Shown here: positions 1-9,316 of the stretch, in pieces
Layout of the letters: the number at the start of each line of letters is the position of its first letter
Numbering within the stretch: the first letter of the stretch is position 1
Assembly (NCBI RefSeq): GCF_963678635.1
Contig: NC_087063.1
Location: forward strand, 67,808,727-67,872,726
Reading direction: 5' to 3'
DNA from: Symsagittifera roscoffensis
Lineage: Eukaryota; Xenacoelomorpha; Acoela; Convolutidae
Length of the DNA: 64,000 nt
Program-made: the position numbers and the translations under genes
Notes under the pieces: model-generated
Databases searched by the model: none
Told to the model about the DNA's origin: nothing
The model's input: the letters and a program-made list of their open reading frames with translations, nothing else

Positions 1-487
1 AACTCTATCCAGGTATCAATACAGCCATCAGATTCGTCTTTGTAGCATCTTGGCTTCTTAAAGACTCTTCTGGACTTCTCACTGCGTTCATTGGTTCTAG
101 ATAACCGCGTCAGGAATGTCTCCAAAGACCTGTTCAGTGGTTCAAATGCTGTGGCCATTGCCGTAGCATCCCTTGAGTGTCCCGCTTGAGTGTCCTCACA
201 CCTCGTCGAAGGCTCTGTGTGCGGTGCATCCCTGCAATCCGAATCACCGTGAGCGCTTCCCGCTTGGCCCACATGACTCCTCCTCGGGCTTGCATGCCCC
301 CTGTTGCCGGAATCACTTCTCCCAGTCGCATGTGTGCTTTGCGTTGGTCGTTCGTTAGAGTATCGTCTGTTCCCCGTTGAATTCGCTCTACTGTTTGGGC
401 CCCATGCTCCATTGCCCCTTGTGGCATAGCCTGACGAACTGCCCCTGCCTCTAGTGGATCCATACGTCTTCCTCCTTTGATGTTCAT
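1..487 (-). pseudogene. Retrotransposon gag fragment (frameshifted, runs off the window edge)
   Basis: On the minus strand an open frame from 487 to 134 starts with a Gly/Arg-rich stretch. After a shift to another frame near 150-190 the reading continues to base 1 as a segment containing FEPLNRSLETFLTRLSR and, at the very edge, KKPRCYKDESDGCIDTWIE. I recognise this last segment from gag-like proteins of invertebrate LTR retrotransposons; that is recall, not a search. It lies directly downstream, on the minus strand, of the larger acidic coiled-coil ORF at 577-1788 and is probably the rest of the same gag. One frameshift is visible, so the copy is presumably dead. The element continues to the left of the window. 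Confidence 0.5.
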
Positions 488-576
488 TGAAGTTCACCCT
501 CGGTTCCCTGCTGGGACCTCCCGAGTTCGGCTCTCCTTCTTTTGGTCCACTCTTGCTGCTTAGTAGCCCGTCCAAC

Positions 577-1788
577 CTATCCATGATAGCCTGAGTTCGC
601 CTCACCCATCATCGCGTCTATCTTTGTGTCAAGAGTCCCAAGAGACTGCTCTTGCTGAATTCTTAACTTCTCCATGTCGGCTCTTAAGCGTAACTCCCTC
701 TGTTCCGCCTCTCTTGTCATTCGCGACAAGTTTCTCGTCATATGTTCGTCCGTTCTTTCTTTCAAGCGTTTTTCGCTCCTGCCAACTTCTTGTCTGTTGC
801 GGTTTATTTCTTCCCGCAGACTTTCTCTTTCAATGTGAACTGCTCTTTCTAGTTCACTCATCCTTATTGACATCTGCTCGTTTTGTTCTCCTAAGCTGTC
901 CACTATGTTGTTTAAGGCTTCCTCTAGTGCTGCCCCGTTATCCGCGAGTGGCGTCACTAGTGGTGGTGTAACCCTGTCGGTCCCAGGTAACTTCGTGCTT
1001 GTCGAGATCCGGGCCTTGACTCTCTGCTTCAACGTCTTTTCATTATTTATTTCAGGATCCATTAACGCGTTGCCGAGCCCTCTGGTTCTACTCTCTCCAG
1101 GTTGTGGCTCCGAACTTGCCCTAATCGCGAAGTCTTTTGACTGGCCCGGTGTGTTTGCCTCTTTGCTTATCGTTGTCACTACACCAAATTTGTCCATGGT
1201 TCCAGTCTCTCTTCCGACGTGTGCCTCACTCTCCTGGATCGAACTATTGAGGCTGACTTGAGATCCAAAGTCCCCTTGCTCCTCTTCATCCTCTTCCTCC
1301 TGGGACTCACCATCGTTTCCTGCTCCTCCTCCCATGCTGAATGGAAAGATGTTTCCAAAGGTGTTCTTCATTCTTTCTGAGAACGATGATGACGTTGTTT
1401 GTTTCCCAGTTCCACTTGCCATCATAGTGTTGTCTGTCGGAGATCTTCTAGTTGCCGCTACTTCAATTGAGATGTCGGACAGTTCCGACATCTCTTCTCG
1501 ATCCAATGTCCCGGTGGGAGTGGCAAAATCATGGCCTTGTTCTACCGGAGTAGATTCACTCGCCAGCCTTCTGCCTCTCCCTTCCAGTCCATTCACTTCC
1601 TGGTTGTCGTTCATGGTATGGTCCGTATTGACCTCCACTTCTAACAGTTCTTTTCGCTCTACTGAGGTCTTCTGACTTCTCGTTTCAACCATTCTGCCTG
1701 AAACCGTCCCTTTTTTATCAGACCGGCATCGCTTGATCCAATCAACAAAAGGATCGGTCATCGTCTTTCTCTGCTCCTCAGGTATCAA
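577..1788 (-). CDS. Gag-like protein of an LTR retrotransposon (403 aa)
   Basis: A 403-codon open frame, much longer than chance ORFs here and in markedly less AT-rich DNA than its surroundings. The protein has a TRSQK-type basic N-terminus (about residues 35-45), a Ser/Thr-rich low-complexity middle, a run of acidic residues (EEEDEEEQGD, about 165-175), and a C-terminal region of about 100 residues (roughly 290-390) rich in Glu, Arg, Leu and Gln that should form a coiled coil (SERMSELERAV-like heptads, then REEINRNRQEVGRSEKRLKE). No zinc knuckle is present. The position upstream of the recognisable gag segment at 1-487 suggests the N-terminal part of a Ty3/Gypsy-like Gag. A downstream Met at about residue 10 (MTDPFVDWIKRC) is an equally possible start. 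A host coiled-coil exon is the alternative. The function is inferred from context. Confidence 0.5.
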   Translation of the reverse strand: MIPEEQRKTMTDPFVDWIKRCRSDKKGTVSGRMVETRSQKTSVERKELLEVEVNTDHTMNDNQEVNGLEGRGRRLASESTPVEQGHDFATPTGTLDREEMSELSDISIEVAATRRSPTDNTMMASGTGKQTTSSSFSERMKNTFGNIFPFSMGGGAGNDGESQEEEDEEEQGDFGSQVSLNSSIQESEAHVGRETGTMDKFGVVTTISKEANTPGQSKDFAIRASSEPQPGESRTRGLGNALMDPEINNEKTLKQRVKARISTSTKLPGTDRVTPPLVTPLADNGAALEEALNNIVDSLGEQNEQMSIRMSELERAVHIERESLREEINRNRQEVGRSEKRLKERTDEHMTRNLSRMTREAEQRELRLRADMEKLRIQQEQSLGTLDTKIDAMMGEANSGYHG

Positions 1789-2630
1789 TTTCCTAGAGCT
1801 ATTACCTCGTTTTGCTATCCTTGACTTGTCTAGACTTATTCTCTTTTTGTCACTTTCTAATGCCTATTCTTGACTCAATTGCTAGAGACCTTATAGTTTT
1901 ATTAACAATAATAATGACACAACACAATAAATTTCACCAGATTCTATTAAATAGTGACCACGAATCCCTGTATGTTATCAGAGTACAGTTTGTATAAAAT
2001 TTATTCACACTCACCGATTATCGGTGGTAAGATTTGAAAACTAGCACAATATGATGTTATCAGTCAATTTAAAAGATAGTGTACTCACTACCCAATCAAG
2101 CACAGTTTATGTTGATTTAAAATCAAAAACAAACAAATATATAATGACAGAATATGAATGTCTCTATGAAAAAAAACGTATGTGTAATGTACTCTTAGTC
2201 GGTCGCAGTACAATAGTCGAACCTGTCTTTTAAAGAAAAAGCCTTCCCTGCTAGGTGCTGCACCAAACAGACAAAACTTTGAAGGCAGTAATTTTCTCAT
2301 GTGGGCGTCTATTGCACCCACCGAGTACTGTGTTACCTATCTGCCTTCGGACTGCCCGAGCTAGACCTACTAAAATCCTCAGGGCAGTCACTTTTCCCAA
2401 AAAGGTATTATGTTTCAATCCACACCAATGAATCACGCTCTTTTTAATTTAGACTTAGTGTCGCGAATATCCGAGTTCGGACCTGTTTTGTTTTGGTCTG
2501 GTTCTTATTGAAAGGCAAGTTACCAGTGCAGTCACTGATACCTAGCCTGTGTGCTAATAACCTAATACCTCTCGCTTTTTAGTCTTTTTTTCGTCTATCT
2601 AAGTCCTTTAATAAAATAATACCCCTCCGG
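1789..2630. other. Non-coding stretch upstream of the gag-like ORF
   Basis: AT-rich sequence with only short ORFs of about 60-77 codons on both strands and no recognisable protein. By position it may be the 5' untranslated or LTR-proximal part of the minus-strand element. I could not identify a primer-binding site or LTR ends. Confidence 0.4.
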
Positions 2631-3005
2631 GTTGGCACAAATAGGACCCTTCCGGACTAGCAAAATTTAGACCCTTTCGGATTGGGACCCCTCTGAGTTG
2701 GTTAATATAAGACCCCTCCGGATTTGGACCCCTCCGAATTAGCAACTATAAGACCCCTCCGGATTCGGACCCCTCCGAATTAGCAACTATAAGACCCCTC
2801 CGGATTCGGACCCCTCCTAACTTGAAAAATCTTTGACCCCTCCGGATTGGGAGCCCTCCGGTTTTGTAAAAGTAGCTTTTCGGAGTTTAACTTCTTTCAA
2901 CCTATACCCCTCCGGATACGTTCTCCGATGCAATTTTGCTCTTTCAATTAACTAGGAAGGGTATGTGCTACTTTCCTAGACCCTTCCGGATTGAAGTTAA
3001 GCCTC
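2631..3005. repeat. CCTCCGGATT motif array with 41-bp tandem units
   Basis: The motif CCCTCCGGATT or close variants (CCCTTCCGGATT, CCCTCCGAATT) recurs more than a dozen times. A regular 41-bp unit beginning GACCCCTCCGGATT and ending AGCAACTATAA starts at 2711, 2752 and 2793, the third copy degenerating. The same motif, and its complement AATCCGGAAGG, recurs sparsely up to about 5.7 kb (for example 3545, 4025, 4255, 4285, 4690, 5330, 5390, 5710), so the array is the dense part of a 3-kb region sharing one sequence theme. Confidence 0.8.
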
Positions 3006-5328
3006 TTATTTCACAATTCACACTAACGGTGAAGGGTCTTATCGCTCGCCTAACTTCGGCTCGATTAAGGTTTTGTTGTGCCTTTAGCCTTCCTTTTTCG
3101 TCTAGAACAGCCTAAAGTTACTTTATTCAACCGCTATCACCTTTTAGTAGGGGTATAAGGGCTTTTCTAGAAGAAATTTATAAAACGTGAAGGGTGTACC
3201 CTTCCAAATTGAGGAATTTGCTAAAAACAATCTCAAAAAATTTTTACGCTTCCTTTTCCGAAAAAATTTTGTCCCTATAAGTAAGCTCAGCTAATTTCTG
3301 CTCTATTGGTACCAAGATCAACTCGATATGCCCAGTAGTTCCAAAGTTATTAACCAAAACGTCTTTTTCCTAAACTCAAAAATTTTTCTCTTTTATAGGT
3401 TCCGCCTAACTTTTTCCGCAAATCAGGTCCTTTCGACTTAAAAAGTATTGATCCGAGCTCACAAGGCCTATACTCTTCTAGTTCAATGCAAAAGACCCGA
3501 TCTAAAACGCTTTTGCTGAAAAATTTTGCGAAAAACTATGCTACCTGTACCCCTCCGGATTGATGAATCCACCAAATCAAACACGTTAAGTTCGATTTCT
3601 CTGCAACCCGGAAGGCTTTCGGGTAGCGGGTTTTAAAACTTGTAGATTCACTAGTGGGCGTTGTCCAAACAACTATTTTACTGTTGTAACTCAAAAATTT
3701 CAAAAAATTTTCCAAATTTATAGTGTTTCGTTTTCTCAAAAATCACGAAAATTCGATTTTTGGTTCCAAAATAGTTCCAACCACTTCCGAACTAAACTTA
3801 ACCGGTTCTATCTATTGTGGTAGTGCAGTTACGATGTAACACACTAACTTAGCGCTTTTTTCCGTTTGAAAAAAATATCGATATCTCAAAAATCGCGACT
3901 TGTGGGGGGATCAAAATATCGCTATTTTGACCCTAAAAACCGGTCTGTTTTCGTTGTTTTTCACTGAAAAACGATATAAGACTATTAATATAGGCTATAT
4001 AAGTAATAATATTAGTAATACTATACCCCTCCGGGTTTGTTTATTATCTGAATTAAGGTGCTTAACTCAGATATTCGCAGTTCGGTGAAGGGTCACTACA
4101 GTGCAGCACTGTCGAGCCCCCCATAGATTATTATCTTAATTTTTGTACCAAAAGGGCTACAAAACTTGTTAACGATACCCAACAGTCGATTGTTGTCGTC
4201 GTTGAGCCTCTTCTTGTTGCTCCTTGTACTGCTTGCCGGATCAGTCTTCTCCCAAGACCCTTCCGAATTGAGCGCAAATCAGCTGACCCTTCCGGATTGA
4301 GCGCAATATATCATTAACGTGCTTAAATGCTCAAATAACCCTACAGTACAAGCCTCACAAACGGGCTACAAAACTGATCGTAACGATCCTGACTGATATA
4401 AATGCCTGTAACAACAATATATCTATCAACAACAAACGGGGGGGTTGGATCACATCTTGTCTGGGGGATGATTTTTACTGATTTTTTACTTTTTTACTGT
4501 TTTTGGTTTTTTCGGCAATTTTTTATGTTTTTTGTTTTTCTTGGGTACTATACTACTTTTTGTTTGGTTTTACTTATATCTTTAAGTGTTTTTGGTCACA
4601 AACCACTCAGGGGATGAGGGGTTCGCGATTCCCCCCACCCTTCCTGGTTCGTGAATTTTCGGTCTTAACTAGGTTAAAAAACTATTCACGGTAATCCGGA
4701 AGGCTTCCGCGTTCCGAACTACCCTTCCGCCCGGCGGTTTAGGCCTATTAAGGGCGTTAATGTGAGCATCCGCTCGGCGCGGAGTGCTCGTTAACGGTTC
4801 TGCCGGTCATGATGTTAAAAAAAGGATAACACCCAGGAGCGCCATAAAAACATACATGTAACATTCGCCCGGAAGATACATATCGACGGAAAACAAAACT
4901 AAGTCTTAAGACGACTGGCTAGCGTCTAAACAGAGCTTTGCATGCTTTTCACCGTCTCTACCAAGCCAGTACTTTTCGGTGGTCTTTTCCAACATCGGGT
5001 CGACAAAAACGTTACTGCCTTCGGCTTCGGTCAAAACACTCAAATTAACTAGATTACATGCAGAAATAGTGAGCTCATGGCTGGGTCTCAGTATCCCCAG
5101 ACCACGAGGTCACTCCTAAAAACAAGGCCACTACTATTTATTATATTACTATTGTTTTTGTTCAGTAGATAAAAATCATCATCTCCATCGAAGATGGATC
5201 AACCCTTTCCCCCAACTCCTAGCTTCTCATCCCTATCAAAATGAATCCAGATATTATTTAAATTCAAGTCTGGTCATGACAGGAAGCTAAAAGTTTTTGT
5301 AACAGGATAAAAGTTTTAATTCCTTTGC
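3006..5328. other. Gene-free region with scattered CCGGA motifs
   Basis: No ORF resembles a known protein. The sequence is low in coding potential, with poly-A/T tracts and recurrent CCCTTCCGGATT, AATCCGGAAGGC and GTGAAGGGT words. It lies between the minus-strand gag and the plus-strand LINE remnant and is best read as long untranslated or terminal sequence of a mobile element, but no boundaries are visible. Confidence 0.4.
3545..3625. repeat. Copy 1 of a CCGGATT...CCGGAAGG inverted-repeat module
   Basis: CCCCTCCGGATTGATGAATCC at the left and CAACCCGGAAGGC at the right form complementary ends (CCTCCGGATT / AACCCGGAAGG) around about 45 bases. A diverged second copy with the same internal order (GATGAATCC, ATCAA, GTTAA) lies at 5328-5396. 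Confidence 0.6.
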
Positions 5329-5396
5329 CCTTCCGGATTGATGAATCCGCTGGATCAAGCTTGTTAATCTTGACTTCCTCTTAATCCGGAAGGCCG
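5328..5396. repeat. Copy 2 of the CCGGATT...CCGGAAGG inverted-repeat module
   Basis: GCCCTTCCGGATT at the left end pairs with AATCCGGAAGGC at the right end. Between them is GATGAATCC, then ATCAAGCTTGTTAATCTTGA, matching the layout of the module at 3545-3625. The better-paired ends suggest that a hairpin structure has been kept. Confidence 0.6.
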
Positions 5397-5428
5397 TCTC
5401 TCACCCTTCACCGTTGTTCGCACCGGCC

Positions 5429-5460
5429 TTGCAACTATTGTAGCAGCACAATAGTTGCAA
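5429..5460. repeat. Perfect 13-bp hairpin
   Basis: TTGCAACTATTGT at 5429-5441 and its exact complement ACAATAGTTGCAA at 5448-5460 are separated by AGCAGC. The function is unknown. It sits within the CCGGA-rich, mobile-element-like region. Confidence 0.8.
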
Positions 5461-5748
5461 CTCGGAGTGTTCTTCTGTTACTCTGCAACTCGTTGTTGTT
5501 TTCCGATCTCAATTTGGTTGTTGTTGCTAGCGCAGCTAATGTTGTTCTCCTTTTCTTTCTCGTTTTAGTCAAAATGGCCGTTTCTGACGTTTCTCAGAAA
5601 TATGACGTCATAATTCGAATTTTTGAAATTTTAAAATACCAGAATATTCTAGCCCTCACCGTTTGGCCAATCGTTCCAATAACGTTCTTAGTTCGTAATA
5701 ACCACCAATCCGGAAGGCTCGCTGCTAAAAACTCGAAGTCTGCATAAA

Positions 5749-7162
5749 TTGCATTTTGGCCATTCTGGTCGAATGTCACAGAGCTTAAACACTGAGAAGT
5801 GTGAACTTTGTTTTTTGGGACCGACTATTAGTACACAGTATAATTCAATTTTAACACAATTTCGAAAAATATGCCCCAAAATAAAAATAAAAACAAAAGA
5901 AGAACTCCTCATTTTAGGATCTCCAATCGGCGAACTTTGCCGAAAAGAATTGCTCGACGAAAAAATTAAGGTGCTTGAAAAAATCTCGGATGTCATTGAC
6001 AAACTAGACGCCCATTATGGTTTTTACCTCCTGAAAAATTGCTTTAGCATGCCAAAACTCCTATATTATTTGCGTACGAGCTCTTGTTTTTTGCAAAAAT
6101 GATTTTTTGGAACGTTACGTTAAATTACTAAGAAATTCGTTATGCAAGGTCACTAACGTGAAAATGGATTATAACCAGTTTTTACAAGCAGTTCACCCGG
6201 CAGCCAAAGGTGGCTTGGGGCGTTTCTTCCGCTCGTCTACTCGCTTTACCCGCTTTCTTAGCCTCAGCAGTAGGAGCGAAAGATGTCTTGAGCGAAATCT
6301 TTGGTTTGGAGCATGTGGATGGAACCTATGATGATGCGCTTAAACGGTGGTTTGACCTTGGAAAAATTGAAATGGCTCCGGAAAATGAAATCCAAAAAAA
6401 TTGGACGGAGCCAATTTTTGACAACGAAATTGCACGCTTGATTTTACGACTCGAACCAACGGACGTAAAAAAGTTTAACGCGTTCCAAGATAGATTTTGG
6501 CTCCCGATGGTTGAACGTCATCCCGTGCAAAAATTTAAGGTTAAAACTGTCGAACGAACAACTCAGAATTGCGATAGGACTTCGATTAGGATCAAAAATA
6601 TGCGAACGGCATAAATGCGTGTGCGGAAAAGACGTTACCGAGGATGGTTGGCATGGTCTTTCTTGCCTCAAAAGTGCAGGGAGATTCTCTAAGCATTCAA
6701 ACCTGAATGCCCTTGTAAAGCAGAGTCTATCATCTACTCACATTCCGTCTGTTTTAGAACCACGACACCCCTACAGGACCGATCAGAAGCGACCAGACGG
6801 TTTGACGCTCGTTCCATGGGCTGATGGTAAGCAGCTCTTGTGGGATGTAACGGTAGTAGACTCCTTAGCTCCTTGTAGGATTAATGCCGGGTCTGTTTGT
6901 AACCCTGGTACGGCTGCCGCTGAAGCGGAAGAGCGAAAAATTGACAAGTATAAAGATCTTGTAAATGATGGATATCTTTTGCAACCGCTAGCTTTTGAAA
7001 TTCAGGGCGCGGCCGGCCCCAGCACAGAAGTTTTTTTGAGCAAGCTTTGTAAGAACCTAAGCATATGCACTGAGGAACCCAGAGCAGGCAGCTTTTAAAA
7101 ACAGAATCTCCTTGGCAATACAGATTGCGAACGCCGCTTGCGTACTCGGAACAAAATGACAA
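5749..7162 (+). pseudogene. 5'-truncated LINE: RT thumb, zinc knuckle and restriction-like endonuclease remnant
   Basis: Three overlapping plus-strand frames (5749-6102, about 6107-6614, 6511-7098) read as one protein broken by frameshifts. The first part has the LNxxKCEL and LGSPIG words of the post-catalytic RT/thumb region of LINEs, then LPALPAFLASA-like sequence. The last part has CERHKCVCG...GWHGLSC, a C-x4-C-x-C...H...C zinc-knuckle pattern, followed by RPDGLTLVPW...LLWDVTVVD, which fits the PD-(D/E)XK core of the restriction-like endonuclease in R2/R4/NeSL-class LINEs, and ends NAACVLGTK. The RT catalytic core and N-terminus are missing, as expected for a 5'-truncated insertion. It is certainly LINE-derived; the exact clade is inferred. 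It lies just upstream of LAMTOR5. Confidence 0.75.
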
Positions 7163-7527
7163 AATAACTTTCGACGAAATTTTTTACTTGTAACACTTGT
7201 ATACTATATTATCTCGTGTCGAGTTGCGTGTTCTTATTGAAGAAACGTAACCCGTATCGATTTTAATTGAAAAGGACTTAAACACTTGTCATCTTCTTTT
7301 ATCATTATCACTTCCATATCTAAAAAATTCCAAGGATTTCGACTGGAATACATGATGAAGTGACTCATGACTGTAAAAAAAAAGTATCACAGCTGAGATT
7401 CAATTTTTAGTTTCATATCACTGCCAGCTGTTTTCAGCTTGTGAAATTTTTATGCGAATTGTTACCTTGATAAAGTTAACATTTAAAAATAGTTGTTTTT
7501 AAAATATTTAAATATTTTTAGAATACC

Positions 7528-7818
7528 ATGGATCGCGCATTTCAGTTAGTCGCAGATAATATTCTTAGAGAACGGGGGAACGAAATTGAAGGTCTCATGT
7601 GTATAGACAATCATGGGGGTTGTCTCCTCACACGGGGAGTGGCCTTAGAGGAGCATGCTGGAATATTGCACGAAATTATACTTAAGTCGAAATCAGCAAC
7701 CATCTCTGAACCCACAGATGCAAATGTAATTGTTCTCCAGTTTGAAAATGACCAGAAAATTCTGTTGAAGCCGGGCGATAAGCTCTCAGTTGCAGTTTAT
7801 AAGAAGTTGGAAAACTAG
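7528..7818 (+). CDS. LAMTOR5: LAMTOR5 (HBXIP), Ragulator complex subunit
   Basis: The 96-aa roadblock/LC7-fold protein is close to the usual ~91 aa of LAMTOR5. Diagnostic matches to the family are EGLMCIDNHGG followed by LLTRG and EEHAGIL in the first half (residues about 20-52), and EPTDANVIVLQ, a lysine-containing ILLKPGD turn and LSVAVYKK at the C-terminus. In animals this subunit joins LAMTOR1-4 in the pentameric Ragulator on the lysosomal surface, which anchors Rag GTPases and activates mTORC1. The coding region is uninterrupted. The start at 7528 is supported by family length and by a TTTTTAG acceptor-like site ending at 7521, six bases upstream, so a 5'-UTR intron or spliced-leader addition is possible. 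AATAAA follows 53 bases after the stop. It is the first gene of a same-strand series. Confidence 0.85.
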   Translation: MDRAFQLVADNILRERGNEIEGLMCIDNHGGCLLTRGVALEEHAGILHEIILKSKSATISEPTDANVIVLQFENDQKILLKPGDKLSVAVYKKLEN

Positions 7819-7870
7819 ACAACTTATTTATTATTCAAAGTAGATTTATGTACTTACTTAGATGGAATGA

Positions 7871-7876
7871 AATAAA
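7871..7876 (+). other. Polyadenylation signal for LAMTOR5
   Basis: Canonical AATAAA about 50 bases downstream of the LAMTOR5 stop codon, in an AT-rich 3' flank. Confidence 0.6.
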
Positions 7877-7904
7877 TTATTTTTAGCCATTATTTCCAGG
7901 TTGT

Positions 7905-8340
7905 CTTATCAAACTTTCTAGCTTCTCCGGAACACTGGGTCTAGAGGTAGCGACTACGCTCGGGATCGCAAAGGCCGTAGGCTCGTGAAATATTCCGTGT
8001 AAAAAAAGTCGCTATTTGTCTGGTTATGTCTGTCGGCTTAGTTGCTTCATCACGGTTTTTTGCTGTAGGCTACTTTCATTTTAATTGAAAAGTGTTTTTG
8101 TTTTATTCCTGTAATTTTTAAGATTTCTAAATCTGAGTTTTACGCTTGCGATTAGCAAGCGTTATCAAATCGGAATATGAATTTTTTTCGGTTTAACAAC
8201 TAGTTAAACAAAAACACCTGAATCTTTTCACCTTTACTTTATATAAAATCAAAAGTGAGAAGTGGAGGTAATTGTCTTTGAAACCTAAGGTCAGGCGTTG
8301 GAGTCCTGGCAGGATCTTGTTTTGTTTTCAGTGTCTGAAA
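7905..8340. repeat. Dispersed repeat, possibly SINE-like
   Basis: The segment at 8145-8330 (GCTTGCGATTAGCAAGCG, ATCAAATCGGAATA, GTTTAACAA...) matches 20965-21160 behind the ECI2-like gene in the same order and orientation. A word resembling a pol III A-box (GGTCTAGAGGTAGCGACTACG) near 7938 recurs near 21085 (GGTCTAGAGTTAAAGTCTACG). Both copies lie in the 3' flank of a gene. The SINE nature is an inference; the repetition is seen directly. Confidence 0.5.
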
Positions 8341-8754
8341 TTGATTTTTTTTCCTGGAAAAATTGATTAGTCGGATTTTAGTTTGTCGGTTTTTGTTGTG
8401 TCGGCTTAGTTACCACTTTTTAGCGCTGTAATTAGTTTCCATTGTAGTCTCAAGTTTCGTTGATTAACTCCTGTAGCTTTATGAAATTACTATACCTGAT
8501 TGGTATATTTACCGTTTTTTTCTTGTTTTTTTTTTCGCTTCGAAATTTTATTCGGTCTAAGTAATAACGGCACTTGTTTTGTCGGTTTAGTGAACTTATT
8601 TTGCATCGGTATAAGGATGAAAAATTGTTATTTGTGTTTTTATTAAATTGGACGGTTGCTAATAAAAAAGTTGAAAATTCAAACTTTTTAATCTAAAGAA
8701 TTTTTTTTGTGACAAATGTTAAATTTTTTGATAAAAACCATTTCTTTTAGTATT
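8341..8754. other. AT-rich spacer
   Basis: T-rich sequence between the dispersed repeat and the tandem array. It contains short TCGGCTTAGT/TCGGTTTAGT words that also occur near 15630, 15950 and 16090. No coding signal is seen. Confidence 0.5.
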
Positions 8755-9250
8755 TTTTGGTTTCGGATCAATTGGTGTCTAACCACATTTTGTTGGCTCA
8801 TTGGAACCTCAGAAAATAATTTAAGCTTGCTTAATGCTATTGGTTGTGTTCTTCGTCTGTTTTTCTGAGATTGAATTTTTCGTATTTCCAAAAATATGAC
8901 TTTTATCACAACCATTTCTTTCGGTTTGTTTTCGGATCAGTTGGAGTTTCATTATGTGTTATTAGCTTAGTGGACGCTGGAGAATACTAAAAGCTTGCTG
9001 TATGCAATTGGTTGTGTTAATTGTCAGGTTTTCGTTTTCTGAGATTGAGTTTTTCGTGTTTTCAAAAATATGTTGAATTTTTTATGTCAAATATTTTTTT
9101 GTTTCCGGGTTAAGTGGCGTCTAACCACGTGTTGTTGAAATAATGGACGCTCGGAAACTACTAAAAGCTTGCTTAATGTTATTGGTTGTGTTTTTGTCTG
9201 TTTTTCTGTGGTTGAATTTTTCGTTTTTTCAAAATTATGTTGAAATTTCT
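8755..9250. repeat. ~170-bp tandem repeat array, left part
   Basis: Three consecutive copies begin near 8761, 8931 and 9109 (periods about 170 and 178). Each has TTTCGGATCA-like start, a middle block GTGGACGC..AAAAGCTTGCTTAATG..ATTGGTTGTGTT, then GAGATTGAATTTTTCGT and CAAAAATATG. The array breaks at about 9250, where a minus-strand LINE begins, and resumes at about 13985 with the same unit. Confidence 0.8.
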
Positions 9251-9316
9251 ATAAGTCAAGTCAAGTTTTTATGACCATTAGGCAGTGCCTCTTGTGGTCA
9301 TTTCAAATGTTTTTTC

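Noticed and set aside
2631-3005. CRISPR-like array
   Set aside because: Units are directly tandem with no unique spacers of constant length, and the genome is clearly animal.
5493-5747. 84-codon hydrophobic plus-strand ORF as a membrane protein gene
   Set aside because: No family resemblance; it lies in CCGGA-rich repeat-like DNA and runs directly into the LINE remnant.
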